Assembly (NCBI RefSeq): GCF_000633415.1
Contig: NZ_AYMV01000001.1
Coordinates: 38,008 to 102,007 of the forward strand
DNA from: Leucobacter sp. PH1c
Lineage (GTDB): Bacteria; Actinomycetota; Actinomycetes; Actinomycetales; Microbacteriaceae
Direction of reading: 5' to 3'
DNA length: 64,000 bases
Shown piece after piece: positions 7,379 through 18,222 of this stretch (positions are counted from its first letter, which is position 1; the number at the start of each line of letters is the position of its first letter). The notes beneath the pieces are model-generated. The model ran no database searches, was not told the origin of the DNA, and saw only the letters and a program-made list of their open reading frames with translations. The translations under genes were made by a program, and so were the position numbers.

Positions 7379-8926
7379 ATGTTGTTGCGAAAGAAGCTTG
7401 CGACGGGCGCCCTGGCCCTCGCCACCCTGTTCACCCTGACCTCCTGTGCCGGCACTGGCGGCGGCACGCTCGGGTCGGGCTCAGGCGGGGACGCCCCCGC
7501 GGAGATCACCGTCGCGGCTGCGCAGGGGATCCCCCAGCTCAACCCCGCGATCCGCACCTTCGCGTGGGAGGAAGTGCTCTTCCCCCTGCTCTGGAACGGC
7601 CTCACGGAGACGAGCGAAAGCGGCGAGATCGAGGGCGATCTGGCCGAGAAGTGGACCGTCAGCGACGACCAGAAGACCTGGACCTTCTCGCTCCGCGACG
7701 GCGTCACGTTCTCCAACGGCAAGGCACTCACGGCCGACGACGTCGTCGCCTCGTTCGAGTACTACCTCGCGCCCGAGACCTCCACGCAGGAGAAGACGAA
7801 GATCGAGGCGATCACGAGCGTGACCGCCGTCGACGAGCGCACGGTCGAGTTCCAGCTCGACGCCCCCACCGCCACCTTCCCGGCCGGAATCGTGTGGGTC
7901 AAGGTGATGGACATGGACGCGCTCGACCAGATCGACAAGAACCCGATCGGCACCGGCCCGTACACCGTGAAGTCGTTCACCCCGGACAACTCCGTCACCC
8001 TCGTGCGCAACGACGACTACTTCGGCGATGCGCCCGCGCTCGAGACGATCACGATCGAGAAGGCCGCCGAGTCGACCGCCGCGGTCACCGGGCTGCGCTC
8101 GGGCGACATCGACGTGCTCTGGTCGGTGCCCCAGGGCGACGTCGCCCAGTTCGAGGGCGACTCGGCCGTCTCGCTCGTGCGCCCCGAGAACCCGAGCCAG
8201 TGGCCGAGCTGGGAGATGGACACCACCTCCGCCCCGTTCAACGACGTGCGCGCCCGCCAGGCGCTCGCCTACGCGATCGACCGCGACGCGATCCTCGAGG
8301 CCGCCTACGCGGAGCAGGGGCACCTCGCCCCGACAAACAACGCGCTCGGCGAGAACAACCCCTGGTACGGCGGCGACCTCACCGACTACAGCTACGACCT
8401 CGACAAGGCCAAGGAGCTCTTCGCGGCCGCGGGCGTCACGGAGGGCACCACGCTCACCTGGTGGGGCGTCGCCGGGCAGTACCCCGAGTGGAACACGAGC
8501 GCCGAGATCCTCCAGGCCAGCCTGAAGGAGATCGGGATCACGCTGAAGATCGAGAACAACGACATCGGCACCTGGGTCGAGAAGTTCTACCCCGCGGGGA
8601 AGAGCTACCCGGCGACGATCGTGCCGAACTTCCAGTCGACGCCGCCGGAGCCGGCGTACTCGCTGAACTTCTACCGCGAGGGCCGCTGCGAGTGCAACTG
8701 GGCGAACCCCGACTTCGAGAGCGCCTTCGACGCGGCCGTCGGCGAGCCCGACGAGGCGGCGCGCAAGACCAAGTGGGGTGAGGTGCAGACCATCATCAAC
8801 CGCGAGGTGCCGCTCATCGTTCCGATCCAGGCCACCGTGGTGACCGCGACCGACAGCGCGCTCGGCGGGGTCTGGGTCGAGGGCGGCGGCCAGCTCCACC
8901 TCGAGAACGCCAGCTTCAAGGGATAA
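7379..8926 (+). CDS. ABC transporter substrate-binding lipoprotein, family 5 (peptide/oligosaccharide type)
   Basis: A 515-residue extracellular binding protein of solute-binding family 5, the group that binds oligopeptides, opines, nickel or oligosaccharides. A lipoprotein signal occupies the first 21 residues with lipobox LTSC, giving a membrane-anchored receptor. Internal family marks include WTFSLRDGVTFSNGK and NPIGTGPYTVKSF. ATG 7379 has GGAGG 5 bases upstream; an upstream in-frame ATG at 7343 would add 12 residues. It is the first gene of a tight importer operon, and the surrounding sugar-acid enzymes suggest a carbohydrate-derived ligand rather than a peptide. Confidence 0.93.
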   Translation: MLLRKKLATGALALATLFTLTSCAGTGGGTLGSGSGGDAPAEITVAAAQGIPQLNPAIRTFAWEEVLFPLLWNGLTETSESGEIEGDLAEKWTVSDDQKTWTFSLRDGVTFSNGKALTADDVVASFEYYLAPETSTQEKTKIEAITSVTAVDERTVEFQLDAPTATFPAGIVWVKVMDMDALDQIDKNPIGTGPYTVKSFTPDNSVTLVRNDDYFGDAPALETITIEKAAESTAAVTGLRSGDIDVLWSVPQGDVAQFEGDSAVSLVRPENPSQWPSWEMDTTSAPFNDVRARQALAYAIDRDAILEAAYAEQGHLAPTNNALGENNPWYGGDLTDYSYDLDKAKELFAAAGVTEGTTLTWWGVAGQYPEWNTSAEILQASLKEIGITLKIENNDIGTWVEKFYPAGKSYPATIVPNFQSTPPEPAYSLNFYREGRCECNWANPDFESAFDAAVGEPDEAARKTKWGEVQTIINREVPLIVPIQATVVTATDSALGGVWVEGGGQLHLENASFKG

Positions 8927-8927
8927 C

Positions 8928-9890
8928 GTGACCAGATTCATCCTTCGGCGGGTGGCGATCAGCATCCTCATGCTGATCGCCACCTCGCTCCTCGTCTTCA
9001 TCGTCCTCCGGCTCCTGCCGGGCGACCCGGTGATCACTCGTCTCGGCTCCACCCCCGGCGTCGACGCGGAGATGATCGAGCGGCTTCGCGCCGAAGCGGG
9101 GCTCGACGCCCCGATCTGGCAGCAGTACCTGAACTGGGTGGGCGGCATGTTCCGCGGCGACTTCGGCCAGTCGTACTTCAACCAGTTCTCCGTGAACGAG
9201 CTCATCGCGCAGCGCCTGCCCGCCACGCTCGAGCTCACGCTGATCGCGGTGCTGCTCGCGCTCGTGATCGCCGTCCCCACCGCGGTGTTCGCGTCGCTCA
9301 AGCCGCTCGGCTGGCTCGACCGGGTGCTCACCGCGATCTCCACCGCCGGCATGGCGCTCCCGCAGTTCCTCATCGGCATCGTGCTGATCGTGGTCTTCGC
9401 GGTGACGCTGCGCTGGCTCCCCGCCCGCGGTTACGTGCCCTTCTCGGAGGATCCCGCGCTCAATATCGTGGGCATGATCCTCCCGTCGATCACGCTCGCG
9501 CTCGCCTCCGCGCCGCTCCTCATCCGCTTCCTGCGGGCCTCGATGATCGAGACGCTCGCCGCGCCGTTCATCCGCACGGCGCGCGGCAAGGGCGTCGACC
9601 GGGCCGGTGTGGTCGTGGGGCACGCCCTGCGCAACGCGTTGATCCCGGGCCTCACGATGCTCGGCCTGATCGTCGGGTACACGCTCGGCGGCGTCGTCAT
9701 CATCGAGTACGTGTTCGGCATCCCCGGGCTCGGCTCGCTCGCGATCGACTCAGTGTTCAAGCGCGACTACGCCGTGCTGCAGTCCGTCGTGCTCCTCATC
9801 AGTGCGATGTTCATCCTGACGTCGCTGATCGTCGACCTGCTGTACGGGGTCCTGGACCCGCGTCTGCGAGTGGGGAAGAACCGTGGCTAA
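8928..9890 (+). CDS. ABC transporter permease, DppB/OppB type
   Basis: A 320-residue inner-membrane permease with about six helices. It has the DppB-type N-terminus (RRVAISILMLIATSLLVF), LPGDPV at about residue 29, and the cytoplasmic coupling loop RTARGKGVDRAGVVVGHALRN, matching the EAA motif that contacts the ATPase. GTG 8928 begins one base after the stop of the binding-protein gene, and its 3' end overlaps the next permease by 8 bases. It forms the channel with its partner. Confidence 0.93.
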   Translation: MTRFILRRVAISILMLIATSLLVFIVLRLLPGDPVITRLGSTPGVDAEMIERLRAEAGLDAPIWQQYLNWVGGMFRGDFGQSYFNQFSVNELIAQRLPATLELTLIAVLLALVIAVPTAVFASLKPLGWLDRVLTAISTAGMALPQFLIGIVLIVVFAVTLRWLPARGYVPFSEDPALNIVGMILPSITLALASAPLLIRFLRASMIETLAAPFIRTARGKGVDRAGVVVGHALRNALIPGLTMLGLIVGYTLGGVVIIEYVFGIPGLGSLAIDSVFKRDYAVLQSVVLLISAMFILTSLIVDLLYGVLDPRLRVGKNRG

Positions 9891-10748
9891 TCTCACCACC
9901 CAGAAACTGCTCCTGCCCATCATGCGCCGCGGGGGCGCCCTCCGCCGCACGCCGTGGCAGACCTGGGTCGCCGTCGGCGTGCTCGGCGTCATTGCGATCG
10001 CCTGCATCGCCGCCCCGCTCGTGGCCCCCTACGACCCGACCGCGCAGTCCTCCGACCGCTTCGCCGGGATGAGCGCCGCCCACTGGTTCGGCACCGACGA
10101 GCTCGGCCGCGACCTGCTGAGCCGCGTGCTCCACGGTGGACAGCTCACTCTCTTCATCGTGCTCGGCGCGACCGCCGTCGCGATGGTCATCGGCACGATC
10201 TGGGGTATGGCCGCCGCGTTCCTGCGCGGCTGGCTCGACGAGGTACTCATGCGCCTCGCCGACACGGTCATGGCGATCCCGCAGATGCTCTTCGCGCTCG
10301 TGTTCATCTCCGCGTTCGGGGCGACCCCCGTGAAGCTCGCGGTGATCATCGGCGTGCTCCTCACCCCGACGACGGCGCGCCTCGTGCGCTCCTCCGTGCT
10401 GGGCGAGATCCAGGCCGACTACTTCACGGCCGCCGTCTCGTACGGCGCCTCGAAGGGCCGCCTCCTCACCCGCGAGGTGCTCCCGAACGTCGCCGGCCCC
10501 ATCACGGTGCAGGCCGCGATCAATGCGGCCAACGCGCTGCTGCTCGAGGCCTCGATGAGCTTCGTGGGGCTCGGGATCCAGCCGCCCGAGGCGACCTGGG
10601 GCACGCTCGTGCAGCAGGGCTACCAGAAGATGTACCAGTCGACGGGCTACGTGCTGTTCCCGGCCATCTTCATCTTCATCACCATCTGGATGCTCAACCT
10701 GCTGGCCGACCAGCTGGGCGAGACCGCGCAATCGAAGGGACGGAAGCG

Positions 10749-10752
<4 letters not shown>
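9883..10752 (+). CDS. ABC transporter permease, DppC/OppC type
   Basis: A 289-residue permease partner. It has the DppC-type N-terminal segment, the conserved HWFGTDELGRDLLSRVLHGG at about residue 67, and the EAA-like coupling loop near YGASKGRLLTREVLPN. GTG 9883 overlaps the preceding permease by 8 bases and its TGA overlaps the ATPase start by 4, so the three are translationally coupled. Confidence 0.93.
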
Positions 10753-12475
<1,723 letters not shown>

Positions 12476-12479
<4 letters not shown>

Positions 12480-12527
12480 GCGCCGAGGTGGGCGCTGGCG
12501 TGAGCGCCGAGGTGAGCGCCGGGGTGC
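12476..12527 (+). repeat. in-frame repeat at the ceramidase-like N-terminus
   Basis: GTGAGCGCCGAGGTG recurs at 12476 and 12500 with a third partial copy following, encoding Ser-Ala-Glu-Val blocks. It is another example of the terminal minisatellites seen through this window. Confidence 0.7.
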
Positions 12528-13927
12528 AGCCCGGGTCGACGCGGCTGGGGGATCGCCTGCGCGTGCCCCGCACGAGCGCGAGCCTCGGCATCGCGACGCG
12601 CGACATCACCCCGCCCGTGGGGATCCGTGCGAAGAACTGGGGCCCGGCCGATTGGGAGCGCGCCGAGGGCGCGCACCGCGAGATGACGCTGACGGCGCTC
12701 GCGATCGTCGCGCGTGACGGCGCCACCGCGCCGCGCGTGCTCATCACCGCCGATGGCACCTGGTGGCGTCGCGTGGCCGACGAGTGGGGCGTGCGCGGCC
12801 GGGTGCTGGCCGAGCTCGGGCTTCCCGCCGACGCGCTGACGCTCTCGCTCTCGCACACCCACGCCGGGCCCGTGCTGTGCGCGGCCGACGCGCACCTCGA
12901 CGGCGGCGAGCTGATCCCCGGCTACCTCGACGCGCTCGCCGATGCCGCGATCGCGGCCGCGCGCGAGGCGATCGCGAACGCCGCACCCGGCCGGATCGAG
13001 TGGGCGACGGGACGCTGCGGGCTCGCCGCGAACCGCGAGCTCGACGTCGACGGCCGCGCCCTCGTCGGGTACAACCCCGAGGAGACCGCGGACGACACCG
13101 TGCTCGTGGGCCGGATCACCGCGGAGGACGGGGACGTGCTCGGCACGATCGTCAACTACGCCTGCCACCCCACGACGCTGTCGTGGCAGAACCGGCTCGT
13201 CTCGCCCGACTACGTGGGCGGCATGCGCGCCCTCGTCGCGGAGGCGACGGGCGCCCCCGTGCTCTTCCTGCAGGGGGCCTCGGGCGAGCTCGCGCCCCGT
13301 GAGCAGTACACGGGCGACCTCGACGTGGCCGACCGGCACGGGCGCTCGCTGGGGCATGCCGTGCTCGCCGCGCTCGACTCGCTGCCCGTTCCCGGCGCGG
13401 AGCTCGCACTCGGCGGCATCGTCGAATCGGGCGCCCCGCTCGCCGTGTGGGCGCCCGCGCCCGCGACGGGCGGCGCGGAGATCGCCGGCGTGACGGCCTC
13501 GGCCGAGCTTGAGCTCGTCGATCTCCCGAGCCTCGACGAGCTCGCCGCGAGCTGGGCCGACATCGACCCCCGCAGCCGCGAGGAACGGCTCGGCCGGGCA
13601 CGCAACCTTCGCGACGGCTACATCGACGGCCCCACCGTGCAGCACCCCGTGTGGGCCTGGCGGCTCGGCGATGCCGTGCTCGTCGCGCACCCCGGCGAGG
13701 CCTACTCGCGCCTGCAGACCACGCTCCGCGCCCGCTTCCCGGGCACCCCGATCCTCGTCGCGAACCTCACGAACGGACCCGGCTTCGTGTACCTGCCCAC
13801 GCAGGACGCGTACGATCGCGGGGCGTACCAGGCCTGGCAGACGCCGCTCCGCGCGGGATCCCTCGACCGGCTCGAGGAGCACGCCGCAGCGCTCGTGGCC
13901 GAGCTGCTCGACCGGCCAGCGGGCTAG
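12476..13927 (+). CDS. neutral/alkaline non-lysosomal ceramidase N-terminal domain-type hydrolase
   Basis: A 483-residue protein resembling the N-terminal zinc-hydrolase domain of neutral ceramidases: IATRDITPPVG near residue 40, LSLSHTHAGP near 125 (metal-site histidines), the middle NYACHPTTLSW near 225 and LQGASGELAP. The separate C-terminal immunoglobulin-like domain of true ceramidases appears to be missing, and no signal peptide is visible, so it is probably cytoplasmic and not a secreted lipid amidase. It is coupled to the importer ATPase by a 4-base overlap. I infer that it hydrolyses an amide, ester or glycosidic-type bond in the imported compound; the actual reaction is unknown. The first 18 residues are a short Ser-Ala-Glu-Val repeat. 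Confidence 0.75.
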
Positions 13928-13959
13928 CCGCCGCGCGCTTCTCGCACCACGGGTTCTCG

Positions 13960-14010
13960 CATCACCGCACCACCGCACCACCGCATCACCGCATCACCGC
14001 ACCACCACCT
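13960..14010. repeat. 9-bp tandem repeats in the spacer before the SDR gene
   Basis: CATCACCGC and ACCACCGC-type units alternate head to tail in the 95-base gap between the ceramidase-like gene and the SDR gene. The SDR ribosome site GAAAGGG follows. Confidence 0.8.
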
Positions 14011-14022
14011 CGAAAGGGCATC

Positions 14023-14865
14023 ATGACGCAGCCGTCCGCTTCTCCCGCACCCCACACCGCCCCGGCGGGCCGCGCGCCCGTGGCGATCGTCACCGGCGGC
14101 TCCGGCGGGATCGGCTGGGAGATCGGCCGCCGCCTCGTCGCCGACGGCTACACGGTGATCGCCTGCGACATGGTGCCCGGGCTCACCGCCGAGCCGCTGC
14201 CCGCGGAGGACGCCGCCGCAGGGACCCCGGCCGCGGGCCGCCCCACGCTCTGGCGCGAGCTGAACGTCACCGACCACGCCGCCGTCGCGCGCGTTTTCGG
14301 CGATATCGCGGCCGAGTTCGGCGGGATCGACGTGCTCGTGAACAACGCGGGGATCCAGCGCCATCGCGGCATCGAGGATCTCAGCTGGGGCGAGTGGGAG
14401 GCCGTGGTCAACGTCAACCTGCACGGCGTCTTCAACGCGCTCCAGGCCGCGGGACGGCAGATGCTCGGGCAGGAGGCGGGCGGCCGGATCGTCAACATCT
14501 CCTCGGTGTCGGCACGCGGCTCGGCGGGCCGGGCCCCCTACTCGACCACGAAGGCCGCGGTGATCGGACTCACCTCCACGGCGGGAGCCGAGTGGGCCGC
14601 GCGCGGCGTGCGCGTCAACGCGGTCGCCCCGGGCTACGTCGACACGGGCGTGTTCCGGCAGGGCGTCGAGGCGGGCACGCTCAGCCTCGACACGATCCTC
14701 AGCCGCATCCCCGCGAAGCGCCTCGCTCAGGCGAGCGAGATCGCGAACGCGGTCAGCTTCCTCGTCTCCGACCAGGCCTCCTATATGAACGGCCAGACCC
14801 TCTACGTCGACGGCGGATTCATGATCGACTACGGGGTGCCGCTCGCGAAGAAGCCGACGCCGTGA
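14023..14865 (+). CDS. SDR family NAD(P)-dependent oxidoreductase
   Basis: A 280-residue classical short-chain dehydrogenase. The glycine-rich nucleotide motif TGGSGGIG is at about residues 26-33, NNAG near 107, and the catalytic Ser and YSTTK (Tyr near 173) follow. ATG 14023 is preceded by GAAAGGG. In the block this could oxidise the free sugar at C1 or a keto-deoxy acid at C4 or C5; the sequence does not decide. It overlaps the dehydratase gene by 4 bases (GTGA), implying that the two act in consecutive steps. Confidence 0.88.
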   Translation: MTQPSASPAPHTAPAGRAPVAIVTGGSGGIGWEIGRRLVADGYTVIACDMVPGLTAEPLPAEDAAAGTPAAGRPTLWRELNVTDHAAVARVFGDIAAEFGGIDVLVNNAGIQRHRGIEDLSWGEWEAVVNVNLHGVFNALQAAGRQMLGQEAGGRIVNISSVSARGSAGRAPYSTTKAAVIGLTSTAGAEWAARGVRVNAVAPGYVDTGVFRQGVEAGTLSLDTILSRIPAKRLAQASEIANAVSFLVSDQASYMNGQTLYVDGGFMIDYGVPLAKKPTP

Positions 14866-15962
14866 GCGAGACGCCTGCACGCCGCGTGACCGCGGTGCGC
14901 ACGGCCAACGCCGTGCTGCCGCTGCCTGCCCCGCTGCACCTCGGTGCGATGACGGTCACCCGGCGCGAGTACGCGGGCGTGCGGCTCGAAACGGCCGATG
15001 GCCTCGTCGGCTCGGCGTACTGCCTGAGCCGCGAGGCGCCCATGACCGAGATCGTCGACCGCCTCGTCGCGCCGCACGCGCTCGGCTCCGACAGCTCGGA
15101 GCCCGAAGCGGTGTGGGAGCGCATGCTCCGCGGATCGGCCATCGTCGGGCGGGTGGGCCTCGTGCGCCGCGCGATCGGGCTCGTCGACATCGCGCTCTGG
15201 GACGTCGCGGCGCAGCGCGCCGGCCGCCCCGTGCGCGAGCTGCTCGGCGCCGACGCGCGCCCGCGGGAGACCATGCTCGTCGCCGCCTACCCGACCCCCG
15301 AGCGGCCCGTCGCCGAGGTGGTCGCCGAGGTCGTGGAGCAGGCCGCCGAGGGCTGGCCGCTCGTCAAGATCTCGCGGGCGGCCGATCCCGCCTACATGGG
15401 TGAGCTGATCCGCGCGCTGAACCGCGCGCTGCCCGCCACCTGCGGGCTCGTCGTCGACGTCGGCTTCGGCTGGCGCGACGCCGACGCGGCCCTCGCCGAG
15501 ATCCGCGCCTGGGGCGACATCGAGCTCGCCTGGCTCGAGGACCCGCTGCTGCCCGAGGACGTCGCGGGCTGCGCGCGCATCCGCCGGGAGACGGGGCTCA
15601 CCGTGTCGGTCGGCGACGAGGTGACCGATCCGGCCGTGCTCCGCGCGCTCGTCACGGGCGGCGCCGTCGACGTGCTCAGGATCGACGTCGTCGCCGTGGG
15701 CGGGCTCACCCCCGCGCGCGAGCTGCGCGACTGGTGCGCCGAGCGCGGCGTGCCCGTCTCCTGCCACGTGTACCCGGAGATCAGCGTGCACCTGGGCGCG
15801 GGCGTCGAGACCTTCAACCGGCGCCCCGAGGGGAACCCCTACGACCCCTCGCCGCTGCTCACGACGGGCGGCCCGACGTTCGCGGGCGGCCGCGCCACGC
15901 CGCCGTCGGCCCCCGGGCTCGGCTTTGCCCTCCGCCCCGAGCACTTCGCCTTCGGGGCGTAG
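14862..15962 (+). CDS. mandelate racemase/muconate lactonizing enzyme family protein, probable sugar-acid dehydratase
   Basis: A 366-residue enolase-superfamily enzyme of the mandelate racemase subgroup. Three metal ligands are recognisable: Asp in VVDVGFGW, Glu in WLEDPLLPED and Glu in SVGDEVTD. The His/Asp acid-base dyad is also present: Asp in LRIDVVAVGG and His in CHVYPEISVHL, which aligns with the mandelate racemase segment around His297. In the KxK position the second Lys is Ser (VKISR), so catalysis probably relies on the His/Asp dyad, as in acid-sugar dehydratases that form 2-keto-3-deoxy acids. GTG start overlaps the SDR stop. Confidence 0.85.
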   Translation: MSETPARRVTAVRTANAVLPLPAPLHLGAMTVTRREYAGVRLETADGLVGSAYCLSREAPMTEIVDRLVAPHALGSDSSEPEAVWERMLRGSAIVGRVGLVRRAIGLVDIALWDVAAQRAGRPVRELLGADARPRETMLVAAYPTPERPVAEVVAEVVEQAAEGWPLVKISRAADPAYMGELIRALNRALPATCGLVVDVGFGWRDADAALAEIRAWGDIELAWLEDPLLPEDVAGCARIRRETGLTVSVGDEVTDPAVLRALVTGGAVDVLRIDVVAVGGLTPARELRDWCAERGVPVSCHVYPEISVHLGAGVETFNRRPEGNPYDPSPLLTTGGPTFAGGRATPPSAPGLGFALRPEHFAFGA

Positions 15963-16061
15963 GCTCGGCGGCACGCGCCCCGATCCCTCACCCCGATTCC
16001 GCAGTTCTGCCCCACCCGCCACCCCTCCACCCAGTCACCAGCCACCCTTGAGGAGCCCCCG

Positions 16062-16880
16062 ATGACCCCCACCACTCCGGCGCGCAGCGCCGTCGTCACC
16101 GGCAGCGGCAAGGGCATCGGCCGGGCGGTCGCCGAGCGGCTCACCGCCGACGGCTGGCTCGTCGTCGGCCTCGAGCGGAGCCCCGGATCCGGCACCCTCG
16201 AAGCGGGGATCTGCGCCGCAGTGGTGCTCGGCGACTCCCGGGAACGCTCCGCGCACGCCGAGGCTGCGGCCCGCGCCCGTGAGCTCGCGCCGCTCGGCGG
16301 CTGGGTGAACAACGCGGGGATCACGAAGACGACGCCCCTGCACCGCCTCGACGAGGCCACGGTGCGCGAGGTGATCGACATCAACGGCCTCGGCACCCTC
16401 TGGGGCGCGACGGCCGCCGTCGAGGCCTTCACGGCGCAGCGCTCGGGCGGCTCGATCGTCAACATCGGCTCGGTCCACGGGCGGGCGGCGTTCGCGGATC
16501 ACGCCGCCTACGAGTTCACGAAGGCCGGGATCGACGCGCTGAGCCGCAGCATCGCCGTCACCTACGGGCCGCTCGGCATCCGGGCGAACACGGTCGCCCC
16601 GGGCGGCGTGCGCACCCCGCACCTCGAGGCGCAGATCGCGCGCGCGGCCGATCCCGAGGCGGAGGAGCGCGGGCTCGCCGAGGGGCCGCCGATGCGCCGG
16701 ATCGCGCGCGCGGAGGAGGTCGCGGCGGTGACCGCGTTCCTGCTCGGCGACGAGGCGCCGTACATCAGCGGCCAGTCGATCGCGGTCGATGGGGCGTGGA
16801 CGGCGTCGTTCGGGCGCCCGCAGGTCGATCCCGCGCTGCTCGAGGCCTACGGACTGGTGCGGGAGCGCCGCGACGCGTGA
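16062..16880 (+). CDS. SDR family NAD(P)-dependent oxidoreductase
   Basis: A 272-residue classical SDR with TGSGKGIG at residues 13-20, WVNNAGI, and the catalytic segment ending in YEFTK (Tyr near 150). ATG follows GAGGAG with good spacing. The 99-base gap before it is the largest in this stretch of the operon. As a member of the block it is a candidate for 2-keto-3-deoxy acid dehydrogenase, whose product a fumarylacetoacetate-hydrolase-family enzyme would then cleave. Which of the three SDRs does which step cannot be told from sequence. Confidence 0.87.
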   Translation: MTPTTPARSAVVTGSGKGIGRAVAERLTADGWLVVGLERSPGSGTLEAGICAAVVLGDSRERSAHAEAAARARELAPLGGWVNNAGITKTTPLHRLDEATVREVIDINGLGTLWGATAAVEAFTAQRSGGSIVNIGSVHGRAAFADHAAYEFTKAGIDALSRSIAVTYGPLGIRANTVAPGGVRTPHLEAQIARAADPEAEERGLAEGPPMRRIARAEEVAAVTAFLLGDEAPYISGQSIAVDGAWTASFGRPQVDPALLEAYGLVRERRDA

Positions 16881-16925
16881 GCGCCCGGCAGCGCAGCGCC
16901 CGGCAGCGCAGTGCCCGGCAGCGCC
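16881..16925. repeat. three 15-bp tandem repeats after the SDR stop
   Basis: GCGCCCGGCAGCGCA at 16881 and 16896, then GTGCCCGGCAGCGCC at 16911. They begin immediately after the stop codon and run into the terminator hairpin. Confidence 0.88.
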
Positions 16926-16962
16926 GTGCCCCCGGTGTCCGCGGACGCCGGGGGCACTGCGC
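16921..16962. terminator. bidirectional terminator between convergent genes
   Basis: A 10-bp perfect stem GTGCCCCCGG/CCGGGGGCAC (16926-16957) encloses a further GTCCGCGGAC palindrome and extends outward past one mismatch by GCGC/GCGC pairs. It lies between the convergent SDR and SnoaL-like genes. Confidence 0.6.
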
Positions 16963-16970
16963 TTCGCGCC

Positions 16971-17312
16971 CTACGCCTTCAGCATCGAGGCGCGCGCGAT
17001 GAGCCCGTCGACGACGTCGAACGTGGCGATCGTCTCGGTCGCGACGCCCGCGTTGATGACGCGCTCCTGCGCGACGACCCAGCGCTCGCCGAACAGCACG
17101 GTCGTGTCGATCTCGCAGCGGAGCTCGGGGTTCTCGAGCCGCGGCGCGTAGAAGGCGCGGATGGCCTCGCGGCCGACGATCGGCTCGGGGCCGACGCCGG
17201 TGATCACGGCGTCCTTCGCGTAGGTGCCGACGAAGGTGTCGAGGTCGTGGTCGTTGAACGCGTCGACCTGGGCGGTCACCGTGGCGAGCGCGGTCTGGCT
17301 GGGGACGGGCAT
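16971..17312 (-). CDS. SnoaL-like/NTF2-fold protein
   Basis: A 113-residue single-domain NTF2-fold protein (nuclear transport factor 2/SnoaL-like), with the typical FNDHDLDTFVGTYAKDAVI start, GREAIRAFY in the middle and RVINAGVATETIATFDVVDG near the end. ATG 17312 has AAGGAG about 7 bases upstream; the open frame extends further but out of any ribosome-site context. It follows the minus-strand SDR and is probably co-transcribed with it from the operator-bearing divergent promoter. Members range from isomerases to ligand-binding proteins, so its function here is open. Confidence 0.8.
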   Translation of the reverse strand: MPVPSQTALATVTAQVDAFNDHDLDTFVGTYAKDAVITGVGPEPIVGREAIRAFYAPRLENPELRCEIDTTVLFGERWVVAQERVINAGVATETIATFDVVDGLIARASMLKA

Positions 17313-17377
17313 GGCATGCTCCTTCGCAGTCGGGGAAAGTGGGGGAGGCGGGGGCGGGATCGGGCCCCGCGCCGCAA

Positions 17378-18145
17378 CTAGTCGATCCGGACGCCGCCGT
17401 TGACGTCGTAGGTGGCCCCCGTGGTGAAGGCCGCCTTGGGGGAGGCGAGCGCCGCGATGATCCAGGCGACGTCCTCGGGCTGGCCGAAGTCGCCGAGCGG
17501 GATCGACGCCGTGAGCGCGTCGCGCGCGGGGCCCTGGAGGTGGTTCGTGATCGCGGAGACCACGGGGCCGGGGGTGACGGCGTTGACGCGGATCCCCTCG
17601 CCAGCGAGGTGGCGGGCGAAGGAGCGCGTGAGGGCGAGGATCGCGCCCTTGCTCGCGGCGTAGTGCATGCCGGTCTTGAGCGCGCCCTGCTGGCCGGCGA
17701 TGGACGAGAGGTTCACGACCGCGCGGTCGACGGGCGCCTCGGGGGTGCCCGCGGCGGCGCGCAGCAGGGGGAGTGCGGCGCGCGTGAGCAGGAAGGTGCC
17801 GCGCCCGTTCGTCTCCATGACGGCGTCCCACTCGTCGATCGTGATGTCGTCGAAGGCGCGGTAGGGGCACACGCCGCCGTTGTTCACGAGCACGTGGAGC
17901 CGGCCCCACGTGGCCTCCACCTCCGCGACGAGGGCGTCGATCGAGGCGGGATCGCGCAGGTCGAGGCGGGAGACGCGGGCCTCGGGGGCGCCCGCGGCGA
18001 TGCAGGCGTCCGCGGCTTCGCGGGCGGCGGCCTCGCCGCCCGTGTACGTGAGCCAGACGGCGTTCCCGTCGGCGGCGAGTGCGAGCGCGGCGGCGGTGCC
18101 GATGCCCGAGCTCGCCCCGGTGATGAGTGCGTATCGGAGAGTCAT
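17378..18145 (-). CDS. SDR family NAD(P)-dependent oxidoreductase
   Basis: A 255-residue SDR with TGASSGIG at residues 9-16, the N-terminal NNGG variant of NNAG, and the catalytic segment NLSSIAG followed by YAASKGA. ATG 18145 has no ribosome site, but an extended -10 (TGCTATAGC) lies so close upstream that the mRNA would start only 2-4 bases before the ATG; it is probably leaderless. It is divergent from the D-2-hydroxyacid dehydrogenase and shares its operator, which ties this minus-strand pair to the sugar-acid regulon. Confidence 0.87.
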   Translation of the reverse strand: MTLRYALITGASSGIGTAAALALAADGNAVWLTYTGGEAAAREAADACIAAGAPEARVSRLDLRDPASIDALVAEVEATWGRLHVLVNNGGVCPYRAFDDITIDEWDAVMETNGRGTFLLTRAALPLLRAAAGTPEAPVDRAVVNLSSIAGQQGALKTGMHYAASKGAILALTRSFARHLAGEGIRVNAVTPGPVVSAITNHLQGPARDALTASIPLGDFGQPEDVAWIIAALASPKAAFTTGATYDVNGGVRID

Positions 18146-18154
18146 ACTCAGAAC

Positions 18155-18163
18155 GCTATAGCA
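18155..18163 (-). promoter_or_regulatory. leaderless promoter with CTATAG operator site C
   Basis: On the minus strand this reads TGCTATAGC, an extended -10, 15 bases before the SDR ATG. The core GCTATAGC is identical to site A. It lies 50 bases from site D, so one repressor could cover both divergent promoters. Confidence 0.65.
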
Positions 18164-18197
18164 TTTTCGGGCCCGGCGCACCGGAGTGGCGCGTGTT

Positions 18198-18215
18198 TGC
18201 TAGATGCTATAGCAT
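18198..18215 (+). promoter_or_regulatory. leaderless promoter with CTATAG operator site D
   Basis: ATGCTATAGCAT (18204-18215) is a perfect 12-bp palindrome embedded in TGCTAGATGCTATAGCA, the near twin of site B. It contains the extended -10 TGCTATAGC, and the ATG of the dehydrogenase lies 15 bases after TATAGC begins, leaving no room for a ribosome site. Confidence 0.7.
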
Positions 18216-18222
18216 TCGATGC

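Noticed and set aside
13960..14010. CRISPR-like repeats
   Set aside because: Repeat units are 9 bases in direct tandem without spacers.
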